Source: Hirudinaria manillensis | Taxonomy: Eukaryota > Annelida > Clitellata > Hirudinida > Hirudinidae | Length of the DNA stretch: 64,000 nucleotides | Assembly: GCA_034509925.1 (NCBI GenBank) | Contig: CM067527.1 | Coordinates: 13,322,501 to 13,386,500, forward strand | Direction of reading: 5' to 3' | In this document: piece after piece, positions 47,480 through 57,948 of the stretch | Numbering within the stretch: the stretch's first letter is position 1 | How the letters are laid out: every line of letters starts with the position of its first letter | Notes under the pieces: model-generated | The model's input: only the letters and a program-made list of their open reading frames with translations | What the model was told of the DNA's origin: nothing | Databases searched by the model: none | Program-made: the position numbers and the translations under genes

Positions 47480-49249
47480 TCATCCGACAAATGGAACTTC
47501 GACGACACGATTTGTCCGAGTATTATAAAATATCCTCAGCCTATTCTGTCTAAAGTCTGCAGTTATGGGAGACCCTTGTGGCAAGAAATAAAGCTGAAGA
47601 TTTAAAGATTTAATTTAGGAAAATTGAAAATTTATTTGCCCAATTTATTTGCCAATTAGTTGTAGAAAATAAATGTTATAAAATAAAATAAATATATAAA
47701 ATATAAAATGTTGTAAATAATTAATTAATATATTACTATATAAAATATAAATATTATCTCATAATTGTCGGCAGGTTTTACATCTCGAAAAACCAAAAGA
47801 TGTATGCATATAGGACTGAGACTGAAATGCAGTGATCAGTTACACATAAAGGTAAATATACACATATGCACATACATATGCAACATACAGATATTCACAA
47901 AGCATCCTACAGCTAGTAATAATTCACACGAATTAATTCTGAGATTTTTAAAGTTGAAAAATCAAATTCTTGAATTCACTTTTAATCGGGGACGATTCAG
48001 CTGTAGATATAGAGAAACCTCTTCTACGGTCTGAACATTGATTTATTTAAAAGTTCATTTAAATTTAATAATTAAATTATATACGTTTTAATTTCGATTT
48101 AGATGCGTTTAGGCTTTAAAATTAAACAAAATCGAATAAAAATTATCAAATTAAAGGCCTACTTTGTCAACTAATTGTGGAAAACTCTCAAAATAAAAGT
48201 CTGAAATTTGAAGACTGAAACGACAAAAAATCTAGAAAGCACTTCTTCGAAGTAATTGATTTTTAGGGACACGAAATAAGATACCATTTAAAATTCAAGA
48301 ACTTTTATAAATATTGACTTTAAATAATTAAATATTAAAGTAATTCACAAATGTGAAATTTAATCTTTAACAAGGAATATAAAATAATAAACTTCAGGTT
48401 ACATTTTAATGAAACATGATGAAATATGGTGATGGTGAAAAAATGGAGAAAAATAGTGAAAATATGGTGATGGTTAAAAAAAAGGTGATGGCTAAAACTT
48501 CTAACCCTAACACTTACCCTAACCCTAACCCTAAACATAAGTCGTAAGCCTAATACTAACACCAACCCTAAGTTCAAAACCTAGCCCTAACCCTAACCCT
48601 AATCCCATGTTCTAATCCTAGTGCGTAATCCTTGCTTTTAAATGTTGGTAATACCCTAACACTAACCTTAACCCTAACCATAACCCCTAACCATTAATTA
48701 TAATATATATCATAATATTAATATTAAAAATATTATTAATATAAATAATATAATATTCATCATCATCATATAATAATAACAATAATAATAACCTTAGTTA
48801 ATAACCTGAATAATAACCTAGTTAATATTTTAATAGCTTGAATACTGATAATAATAATCATAATAATGATAATTATGATGATAATAATAAAAATAATGAT
48901 GATATAATAATAATAATAATATAATGCTGATAATAATAATAATCATCATAATACTACTAATAAATGACATAATAATGATAACAATAATAGTAATAATGAC
49001 AATTATTGCAATATAATAATATTACTATAACAATAACAATAATTTTAATAATAATAATAATAATAATAGCAATGCTAATGATGATTATAATGATAATACA
49101 TTATAAACATATTATAAATATACATAAATTAATTAAAAGTATTAGTAAGAATCGTTAACGAAAAACTTGGCATGAAACTGTTTTCAGAAACAAAATACTA
49201 ACGCAGACGCTACTGCAATCACGAAACTATGAATCACCCAGAACCTCAT
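47480..49249 (-). CDS. Eglin-like serine protease inhibitor 2, P1 Ala
   Basis: Exons 49249-49203, 48214-48163, 48030-47980 and 47593-47480 give 87 residues. Signal MRFWVIHSFVIAVASA; core YFESFPQLVDK; helix TVEEVSLYLQLNRPRLK; loop exon LPQGSPITADFRQNRLRIFY with Ala at P1, Asp at P1' and both supporting arginines. The correct second acceptor is the upstream TTTCAG at 48215; the nearer TTTCAG would shift the frame into a stop. Intron 1 is about 1 kb, much longer than in the paralogues, because it holds the telomere-like and microsatellite block at 48417-49080. Small P1 residues such as Ala suit elastase-type enzymes (family knowledge; the target is inference). Confidence 0.87.
48417..48690. repeat. 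ATGGTGAAAA / CCCTAA composite repeat, second copy
   Basis: An ATGGTGATGG(T/C)-AAAA tract (48417-48497) runs directly into CCCTAACAC-type hexamers (48502-48690). This repeats in miniature the junction seen at 4748. It is followed to about 49080 by AAT/GAT microsatellites. It lies in intron 1 of inhibitor 2. Confidence 0.85.
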
Positions 49250-49941
49250 CCCGAAAATGATTATATTCTATTTAAAAGTCAAATTCAAAACAATTATTTT
49301 GTAGTTAATATGTCAGACCCTCTCGACCATTTCACAATCTTTAATTCAATATTTTTAAACCAAATGTGGGTGTATTTTACTTAGAAATAAAACAAAAGCA
49401 TCAAAGGTCAGCACAGATCACAGTAAGCAGACATCTTTTTGGTCAAAGACCTGAGACAGAATTTCATTTTAGAATAATTTTTGTTGTTGTTTTGGGGGTC
49501 GTACATAATGACATTAAAGAAGATTACTGAGGACTTATATTAAGAAATTTCTGACTGTAAAGGAGAAGGGTAACAATAGTCCAGATGGTGCCATCATTTA
49601 TTTCCAACAGTGAATTGTCGTAAACAGGAAAGAATCGATGATGATGATGAACTTGTTTAAATACTTTATATTTTATAATAATTATCTCCATTCAAGAATT
49701 TTAATTATTAAAATAATTATCCATTATTTTAATTACTAATTTTCGAATTGCTACCACATCCAAGGAAAACCGAATTTTAAGTTTATTTGGAAGTGTAAAG
49801 TAATGATTCAAAAAGAGTTTCATTTAAGATTTTTATTCGATAAATGTTGATTCAAAGATTCATAAAATCATAAAATTTTCATTGCAAAATGAAAGAAGGT
49901 CTTCAGTGATCTCTTCAAAATTTGATTCTCCAAAGTTACTC

Positions 49942-50669
49942 TCAGCCCACGTACGGTATCATAACAACAAGGTTCGTATGAGGATCGTAATAGACACGCA
50001 CTCTATTGTAGCGGAGGTCAGATGTTACAACAGTAGCCACAGGCAAAAATACAACCTGAAGAATAACATAATTTATTATATTTACATTTATAAAAAGTCG
50101 GTTAAGAACTAAGAAATAATTCCATTTGTGTTATAAAGATTGCATAATATTTCAATAATGTAAATATTTATAAAATAAATAAATAAATTATATATAATGT
50201 AATATTAATATTTAGATTTAATCTATTTTATTTTAATGTGTTTGAACATTTTTAGACATTAACGGAATCTGATTAAAAAGAATCTGTGATTAACGTCATA
50301 ATGAGGATAATGAAGCTTGAAGTATTCGCGAGCCTGTTCTACCGTCTGAAAATAGTAAAATATAACATAAAATCACAAACATTTTAGATAATATTAATTT
50401 TAATAAAAATCAAAAATTAATTTAAAGTATAACAATAATTAAAATTAAATTTAAGATTAAATTACTATCGAAATCCAATGACAACCTTGTCCAGTACATC
50501 TGGAAAACTCCTTAATTCCCCTTCGAAATTTCTGAAAAAATTTGGCAAGTTTATAAAAGTATTCTATGCCACAACAACAACAACGACATAATAACGATGA
50601 ACATCAAAATACTAACGTTGAGGCCACAACCACAACAAACAATCCCAACAACAGCAACGACAGTTTCAT
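49942..50669 (-). CDS. Eglin-like serine protease inhibitor 3, P1 Ser, altered loop
   Basis: Exons 50669-50617, 50531-50486, 50345-50295 and 50055-49942 give 87 residues. Signal MKLSLLLLGLFVVVVAST; core NFEGELRSFPDVLDK, where paralogues have VVGK; helix TVEQAREYFKLHYPHYD; loop exon FLPVATVVTSDLRYNRVRVY. Ser is at P1, and the usual PEGSP ahead of the loop is PVATV. The frame is intact with both supporting arginines kept. The missing Gly and Pro around P5-P4 could weaken the canonical loop, so this may be a neofunctionalised or decaying copy. Its upstream region, signal exon and introns are nearly identical to inhibitors 4, 5 and 6. Confidence 0.88.
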
Positions 50670-50679
50670 CTTCTTTAAA

Positions 50680-50726
50680 ATCACGTTTTGAGAACGTGAT
50701 GTGTGAGCATTTCAACGTCTTTTATT
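50680..50726 (-). promoter_or_regulatory. Conserved upstream element of inhibitor 3
   Basis: Immediately 5' of the start codon lies a 21-base palindrome, ATCACGTT-CTCAA-AACGTGAT (50680-50700). Further upstream is a TATA-like AATAAAAG (50718-50726, read on the minus strand). The same pair occurs at the same distance ahead of inhibitors 4, 5 and 6. Confidence 0.45.
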
Positions 50727-50922
50727 AACAATGAATTTAAGAAATAGGGTTCAAGGGTCAATTTAAATTTAGCCGGCTTAATGGTTATATGTGTGTGTAT
50801 GTGTGTATGTATATGCATATTTATTTATAAGTCAACCTGAACTTTAAGACTCGATACATACTTCAACAATACATTTGTTGTAAATAACAGTCACTTCAAA
50901 TAATAGTATTAATAGTAACAAT

Positions 50923-50955
50923 AACAATAATAATGTTAATAATAATAATAATAAC

Positions 50956-50989
<34 letters not shown>

Positions 50990-50990
50990 G
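50923..50990. repeat. (AAT)n microsatellite
   Basis: AAT triplets with AAC interruptions lie in the spacer between the head-to-head inhibitors 3 and 4. A similar AAT tract lies at the corresponding place upstream of inhibitor 5 (54577-54630) and inhibitor 6 (56835-56893). Confidence 0.85.
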
Positions 50991-51242
50991 TTAGAATAAT
51001 TTATTAGAAGAAAAAACACAATTATATAATTAAAATCAAAGGGTATAATTAGATATAGAACAAAATATATAAATTAATGTTTTCTCATTTCTTGTCTAAT
51101 GCTGTATTAAAAGATAAAAGCTATAACAATGCAATTGCATACAACGAGCTAAAATATACAATCATGAACCTAATCCAGAAAATATGTAATTTAAGAGAAT
51201 ACATAAATTATACTTATATTATTAATATATTGTTGTAACCCG

Positions 51243-51308
51243 TTAGGAAGGCAAGTATTATCTTTCCGATTTAAAATTATTTTAAATTAAATTTAAAGAA
51301 ATTGAATC
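51243..51308 (+). repeat. Inverted repeat, left arm
   Basis: About 66 bases beginning TTAGGAAGGCAAGTATTATC are nearly the exact reverse complement of 52994-53060. The two arms enclose the plus-strand inhibitor 4 and the plus-strand pseudogene. Confidence 0.85.
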
Positions 51309-51440
51309 ATACACACATAAGTACACATACAAACATATGCATAAATATATAAATATATATACATACACATACACACACACAAACATTAAGCCGGCTAAAT
51401 TTAAGTTGACCCTTGAACCCTATTTCTTAAAGTCATCGTC

Positions 51441-51488
51441 AATAAAAGGCGTTGAAATGCTCACACATCACGTTCTCAAAACGTGATT
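51441..51488 (+). promoter_or_regulatory. Conserved upstream element of inhibitor 4
   Basis: TATA-like AATAAAAGG (51441-51449) followed by the palindrome ATCACGTT-CTCAA-AACGTGAT (51468-51488), nine bases before the start codon at 51498. Conservation of both in four paralogues suggests a core promoter and 5' leader element; the palindrome could be bound as DNA or fold in the leader. Confidence 0.45.
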
Positions 51489-51497
51489 TTAAAGAAG

Positions 51498-52206
51498 ATG
51501 AAACTGTCGTTGCTGTTGTTGGGATTGTTTGTTGTGGTTGTGGCCTCAACGTTAGTATTTTGATGTTCATCGTTATTATGTCGTTGTTGTTGTGGCATAG
51601 AATACTTTTATAAACTTGCCAAATTATTACTTTTCAGAAATTTCGATGGGGAATTAAGGGATTTTCCAGATGTAGTGGGCAAGGTTGTCATTTGATTTAG
51701 ATAGTAATTTAATCTTAAATTTAATTTTTATTATTGTTATACTTTAAATTAATTTTTGTTTTTTATGAAAATTAATATTATATAAAACGATTGTGATTTT
51801 ATGTTGTATTTTACTATTTTCAGACGGTAGAAGAGGCTCGCGAACACTTCAAGCTTCATCATCCTCAATATGACGTTAATCACAGATTCTTTTTAATGAG
51901 ATTCCGTTAATGTTTAAAAATGTTCAAAAAAAATGAAAGAAAATAGATTATATCTAAATTATATATAATTTATTTTATAAATATTTACATTTTTGAAATA
52001 TTATGCAATCTTTATAACACTAATGGAATTATTTCTTAGTTCTTAACCGACTTTTTATAAATGCAATTATAATAAATTATGTTATTCTTCAGGTTATATT
52101 CTTGCCTGAGGGTTCTCCTGTAACATTTGACCTCCGCTACAATAGAGTGCATGTCTTTTACGATCCTCGTACGAACCTTGTTAACCAAACGCCGTACTCG
52201 GGCTGA
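51498..52206 (+). CDS. Eglin-like serine protease inhibitor 4, P1 Phe (inverted)
   Basis: The only intact family member on the plus strand. Exons 51498-51550, 51638-51683, 51824-51874 and 52093-52206 give 87 residues. Signal MKLSLLLLGLFVVVVAST; core NFDGELRDFPDVVGK; helix TVEEAREHFKLHHPQYD; loop exon LPEGSPVTFDLRYNRVHVFY. P1 is Phe with P1' Asp. The first supporting Arg is kept and the second is His. The rest tracks eglin c closely, so a chymotrypsin/cathepsin-G-like target is expected from the P1 rule (inference). It lies head-to-head with inhibitor 3 inside the inverted-repeat-bounded block. Confidence 0.93.
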
Positions 52207-52441
52207 GAGTAACTTTGGAGAATCAAATTTTGAAGAGATCACTGATGACCTTCTTTAATTCCAATGAAATTTTTATGATTTCATGAATCTGTGAATCACC
52301 ATTTATCGAATACAAATCTTAAATGAAACACTTTTTGAATCATTACTTTACACTTTCAAATAAACTTATAAATATTTTAAATTAATAAATAACAACTCGA
52401 TTTTCCTTGATGGATGTCGTAACAATTCGTAACAATTTTAG

Positions 52442-52902
52442 TCCAGAAATCGAAAGGACTGTTTTTCCGAAAATATTTGGAATGGTGGTCATTCTAAAAC
52501 ATTTTAAAATTAGAACAATTTAAATTCCATTTAACAAATTCAATCTATTTTTAACAAACTTAATTTTAAATTAATGTTTTTTAATCGATGTAAATATTAA
52601 ATTTTCAGACGGTGTAAAAGGCACGCCAATAGCTTAATCACTTTTATCCAAAATATAAAGTTAGCCATGCTTTGAGTTTCAGTAGTTATGAACAAAGAAT
52701 GTGAAGTTTGTTTTGAGATAAATATTAATATTGTGGAATAAGTTAATGAATTAATAAATTATTATCTCAATCATGATCTATTATTGAGTAGGTTTATTTT
52801 GTATCTGAATCTGTCCCTGTGGTTAATCAAGACTTTCGTCAATACAGGATAATCGTCTTTCACAACTCTCAAACCAAACGTGTTAATCATTTCCGCTTGT
52901 AG
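52442..52902 (+). pseudogene. Degenerate eglin-like copy (plus strand)
   Basis: Three exon remnants in the right order and spacing: 52442-52484 (core-like PEIERTVFPKIFGM), 52609-52659 (helix exon of the standard 51 bases, but with in-frame TAA and TAG) and 52792-52902 (loop exon, SESVPVVNQDFRQYRIIVFH, ending in TAG). Splice AGs and GTs are mostly kept; no signal exon was found between 52207 and 52441. The position matching P1 is Asn. The stops and the missing first exon mark it as a pseudogene. Confidence 0.8.
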
Positions 52903-52993
52903 GTTGAAAAGAATTTTTGTAAATCAATTTGTCAGAAAAAAACTTGCTAAAATTTCATTTAATATCATTTTTTTTTTATTTTATGAACTTTGA

Positions 52994-53060
52994 TGATTCA
53001 ATTTCTTTAAATTTGATATAAAATAATTTTAAATCGGAAAGGTAATACTTGCCTTCCTAA
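52994..53060 (-). repeat. Inverted repeat, right arm
   Basis: Ends in ACTTGCCTTCCTAA and pairs with 51243-51308. It continues at once into CCCTAACC-type hexamers (53056-53083), so the break lies next to a telomere-like tract. Confidence 0.85.
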
Positions 53061-53201
53061 CCCTAACCTTAACCCTAACCCTGCCTTTCTATACCTGTAT
53101 TTCCATTTTAACAAATTATTAAGTTTCCGTTTATTTTCCTAATAATGAAATGAGAAGATTATATTTATGCTTATCTATAACAAATTTTGAAATTCATTTA
53201 G

Positions 53202-53202
<1 letters not shown>

Positions 53203-53257
<55 letters not shown>

Positions 53258-53258
53258 C
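53203..53258. repeat. (ATT)n microsatellite
   Basis: A near-pure ATT run followed by diverged ATT and ATC triplets to about 53335. It separates the inverted block from the 3' flank of inhibitor 5. Confidence 0.9.
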
Positions 53259-53523
53259 ACCATCATCAATATTATTACTATCAGTATTATATTAATATTA
53301 TCATTATTTTCACCATTATTGTTATTATAAGTATTTTAGCCATTTAGTTTAAAATATTTATAAGTCTATTTGGAAGTGTAAAAAGTATTGATTCAAAAAG
53401 TGTTTCATTTAAGATTTGTATTCGACAAATGGCGATTCAAAGATTCATAAAATCATAAAATTTTCATTGGAAAATGAAAGGTCTTCAGTGATCTCTTCAA
53501 AATTTGATTCTCCAAAGTTACTC

Positions 53524-54232
53524 TCAGCCCGAGTACGGCGTCTGATTAACAAGGTTCGTATGAGGATTGTAAAAGACACGCACTCTATTGTAGCGGAGGT
53601 CCAATGTTACAGGAGAACCCTCAGGCAAAAATATAACCTGAAGAATAACATAACTTATTATAATTGCATTTATAAAAAGTCGGTTAAGAACTAAGAAATA
53701 ATTCCATTAGTGTTATAAAGATTGCATAATATTATAATAATGTAAATATTTATAAAATAAATTATATATAATTTAGATATAATCTATTTTATTTCAATTT
53801 GTTTGAACAGTTTCAAACATTAATGGAATCTCATTAAAAAGAATCTGTGATTAACGTCATATTGAGGATGATGAAGCCTGAAGTATTCACGAGCCTGTTC
53901 TACCGTCTGAAAATAGTAAAATACAACATAAAATCACAAACGTTTTATATAATATTAATTTTCATAAAAAACAAAAATTAATTTAAAGTATAACAATAAT
54001 TAAAATTAAATTTAAGATTAAATTACTATCTAAATCAAATGACAACCTTGCCCACTACATCTGGAAAACTCCTTAATTCCCCACCGAAATTTCTGAAAAG
54101 TAATAATTTGGCAAGTTTATAAAAGTATTCTATGCCACAACAACAACGACATAATAACAATGAACATCAAAATACTAACGTTGAGGCCACAACCACAACA
54201 AACAATCCCAACAACAGCAACGACAGTTTCAT
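53524..54232 (-). CDS. Eglin-like serine protease inhibitor 5, P1 Leu (closest to eglin c)
   Basis: Exons 54232-54180, 54092-54047, 53906-53856 and 53637-53524 give 87 residues. Signal MKLSLLLLGLFVVVVAST; core NFGGELRSFPDVVGK; helix TVEQAREYFRLHHPQYD; loop exon LPEGSPVTLDLRYNRVRVFY. This 20-residue stretch carries Leu at P1, Asp at P1' and both supporting arginines, exactly the arrangement known in eglin c. Among the array members this is the best candidate for the true orthologue, with expected activity against elastase, cathepsin G, chymotrypsin and subtilisin (family knowledge). Tail NPHTNLVNQTPYSG. No cysteines in the mature part. Confidence 0.95.
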
Positions 54233-54242
54233 CTTCTTTAAA

Positions 54243-54290
54243 ATCACGTTTTGAGAACGTGATGTGTGAGCATTTCAAAGCCTTTTATTG
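54243..54290 (-). promoter_or_regulatory. Conserved upstream element of inhibitor 5
   Basis: Palindrome ATCACGTT-CTCAA-AACGTGAT (54243-54263) with a TATA-like CAATAAAAGG (54281-54290, minus-strand reading). The arrangement is identical to inhibitors 3 and 4. Confidence 0.45.
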
Positions 54291-55637
54291 ACGATGACTT
54301 TAAGAAACATGGATCAAGGGTCAACTTAAATTTAGCCGGCTTAATAGTTGTTGTGTGTGTATGTGTATATATTTATATATATATGCATATGTTTGAATGT
54401 GTACTTATGTGTGTATGTATATGTATATATATTTATACATCAACTTGAACTTTAAGACTTGAAATCTGAATAATGTTGCATCAGACGATTTTCAAATATA
54501 TTTGACCTTTGATTTTTTTCAGTTAATTCCAAACTTGTTTGGTACGCATGTTTGTTGTAAATAAGTCACTTCAAATAATAATAATAATAATAATAATAAA
54601 ATTAATAATAATAATAATAGTAATAATAATAACTGGAATAATTTGCTAGAAGAAAAAACACAATTTTATAAATAAAATAAAAGTATCCTCATAGGATCTG
54701 AGATAATAACGATATAATTTGTTACCATATGAAATCGTTCTTGAATTATCTTCTAATAAAAACATATAAATTTTTCTATTAAAAGAAAAATAAACAAATA
54801 AATAATTATAATAAAGTATATATTTAAAAAAATTATTCGATTAAAAATAATTAAAGAATCTTCATCTTCTTCTTCAGGTCACAATTGGAAGAACAAATTT
54901 CGTGACCAACCATGTTTTCAACCACGCGAATCCTTTCCTTAGCTCAGGGTTAGGTAACCCTTTGACGTTTGGTTAATGAAGTATTTTAAATCTCAATTAA
55001 AAATGTTAATTTTAAAGAAATCGAATCATCAAAGTTCATAACATCATAAAAATGTTGATAATAAATGAAATTAAATTTTTGCTGGCAAATTGCAACAATA
55101 ACTTCATCTTTTCAACCGTTTTGTAAAGATTTCAATTTACAAAAATGCAATTCGAACATTTAAGTCCTTTTGAATACATTTTTGGATGGTTCATAATCTG
55201 GCGATTGTTTTTTAAAGCGGACCTTCACCGGGGTTAAAAATGTTTTCGTCATTTATTTTCAAATGGGAAATATTTTTAAATTTAAATTTTGTCCATTAAT
55301 TTGACAATTGATTTTCCATCATCTATTTGTGCTTTTAACATTTCTCTAAAAATAGTTGCAATAAACATGCAAAATTATGCATTCTATCGTTTCTATTCTA
55401 TTCGCTCGAATTTGCGAATTGTTCCGACGTCCATCCAGGAAAATGGAATTTTAAGTTTATTTGGATGTTAATTATTGTTAAAGTAATGATTCAAAAAGTG
55501 TTTTAAATGTTTCATTGAAGATTTTTATTCGAAAAATGGCGATTCACAGATTCATGAAATAATAAAAATTTCATTGGAATTAAAGAAAGTCTTCAAATTT
55601 TGTGAGCTATTCAAATTGTGGTCCTCCAAAGTTACTT

Positions 55638-56592
55638 TCAGCCCACGAATGGTGTCTCATCAACACGGTTTGTACGAGGATTGTAAAAGACACGTACTCT
55701 ATCGTAGCGGATGTCCATGGTTACTAGCGACCCCTCAGGCAAGATACGAACCTGAAGTTTAATAATTGGTAATTTATTAGCTCATGAGTTTCACGCAAAT
55801 TAGCAATCAGAAGATTATAAAACGCAGACGGTGGTAGCAAGCACTATTTACAAATTGCATAAAATTTCATATATAATATAATATAATATGATATGATATG
55901 ATATGATATGATATGATATGATATGATATGATATGATATGATATGATATGATATGATATGATATGATATGATATGATATGATATGATATGATATGATATG
56001 ATATGATATGATATGATATAATATAATATAATATAATATAATATAATATAATATAATATAATATTTAGATTTAATCTTTTACGTATTGAACATTGTAGAC
56101 ATTGGTTTTGAAAATATCCGTGTCTAACGTCATATTGAGGAAAATGAAGCTTGAAGTATTCCTGAGCCTGTTTTATCGTCTGAAAACAACGAAATTATAA
56201 TATAACATTAACTTTATTTTAAAAACACAAATTAATTTAATGTACAACGATGGTTACAACGAAAATTAAATTTAAAATTAATTTATTATCTAAATCAAAT
56301 GACAACCTTGCCCACTACATCTGGAAAACTCCTAAATTCCTGATCGAAATTTCTGAAAAGTAATAATTTGGCAAGTTTATAAAAGTATTCTAATGTAATA
56401 TAATAATATATCCATAATAATAACGACATAATAACAATGAACATGAATAATTCTGAAAAGTAATAATTTGGCAAGTTTATAAAAGTATTCTATGCCACAA
56501 TAACAACGACATAATAACAATGAACATCAAAATACTAACGTTGAGGCCACAACCACAACAAACAGTCCCAACAACAGCAACGACAGTTTCAT
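55638..56592 (-). CDS. Eglin-like serine protease inhibitor 6, P1 Met
   Basis: Exons 56592-56540, 56352-56307, 56179-56129 and 55751-55638 give 87 residues. The signal exon differs from those of inhibitors 3-5 by one synonymous base. Core NFDQEFRSFPDVVGK; helix TIKQAQEYFKLHFPQYD; loop exon LPEGSLVTMDIRYDRVRVFY with Met at P1, Asp at P1', Leu in place of Pro at P4 and both supporting arginines. Intron 1 carries a partial self-duplication: TTCTGAAAAGTAATAATTTG occurs at about 56351 and 56452. Intron 3 holds a long ATATG run. Confidence 0.92.
55870..56064. repeat. (ATATG)n / (ATATA)n pentanucleotide tract
   Basis: About 26 consecutive ATATG pentamers flanked by ATATA pentamers, in intron 3 of inhibitor 6. 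The high purity suggests recent expansion. Confidence 0.95.
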
Positions 56593-56602
56593 CTTCTTTA
56601 AA

Positions 56603-56650
56603 ATCACGTTTTGAGAACGTGATGTGTGAGTATTTCAACGTCTTTTATTA
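56603..56650 (-). promoter_or_regulatory. Conserved upstream element of inhibitor 6
   Basis: The same 21-base palindrome (56603-56623), with an AATAAAAGA TATA-like stretch further upstream (56641-56650). Beyond it the shared upstream homology breaks down at an AT dinucleotide run near 56720. Confidence 0.4.
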
Positions 56651-56714
56651 ACGATGACTTTAAGAAATAGGGTTCAAGGGTCAACTTAAATTTAATATAA
56701 AAATAAAATTTAAC

Positions 56715-56746
<32 letters not shown>

Positions 56747-56845
56747 TGACCTTTGAATTTTTTCGGTGAATTCCAAATTTGGTTGGTAAACACTTCAAGT
56801 ACGCGTTTGTCGTAAATAACAGTCACTTCAAATAATAATAATAAT

Positions 56846-56893
<48 letters not shown>

Positions 56894-57948
56894 TTTTATT
56901 TTTGAAAGAGTAAGAACTGCCTCTAATATACTTCCACTAATATTATAATAATATTATATTATTATATATTAAAATATTATTAATAATAATATTAATATTA
57001 ATAATAATAATTAATATTCACCAATATAATAAATCAATAATTAATAATTATTATTCATTTAATAGCAAGCAATAAGATTTACAGAGATAATAACCGAATG
57101 ATTGGAAGAATTAAATTCAAGTTGCAAATAAGTTAATAATAATAATTTAATAAGTTAATAAAGTTACAAATTGATCGATAAACAGCCTCATAAGGTTCCT
57201 TTAATTTGCCGATTTTAATTAAACCTAGTTTTCGGTTTCAGTCGTGTCCGCTTTAACCAAATCAATTCGAAAAGCTTGCGTTTTTAACAGAAACGTGACA
57301 ATAAATATTAAGACATTCATTAACTATTCATTCGAATATTTAAACAGAATATGATTTAAAATGCTCCTTTGTAACTTGGCCCTTCCTCGATTCAAAGAGC
57401 CGCCACTTATGTTTATTTTTGACTTTATTTCATGAAATATGATCAACTTTTAATAATTTTTGAGTTAATTGTTTCAGCAAATACCAATTCGTCAGACAAA
57501 AAAAAGACCAAGCAAGAATTAATATTAATACCAGTTGAAGCTGTGAACTGATTTCATAGGAAAGCAGAAAAAAAAATCAAAAAGCGTTTCGAAAAGTTGA
57601 ACGATTCTCCATAAAATCTGTAATAATTTCTTTAACCCTCTTGAGGCACCTGAAATGAAAGAAATAATTGTTTAATAAAATATAAAATTTCAAATTATTG
57701 ATCAGTTAATTATTAATTCACTAACCAAATTATATTTGAATTAAATTTAAATTAAAATTTTATTAAAAGAAAACATTCACTCAATTTTTCCAATACCCAT
57801 AAAAGCTACAAATACTCCGCCAGCCATACCACTAGAGGTACTGGCTAGAGGTACCACTAGAGGTACTGGCTAATCAAATAAATGCATACATATTCTACAT
57901 AATTTAACAAATCTCAAATTTAAATAAAATAAATCGTTAATAAATAAA
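56651..57948. other. Intergenic, microsatellites only
   Basis: Contains an (AT)n run at 56719-56746, an AAT tract at 56835-56893 and AT-rich sequence to 57950, including a small duplication of TACCACTAGAGGTACTGGCT near 57826-57870. No further inhibitor exons were recognised. Confidence 0.55.
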
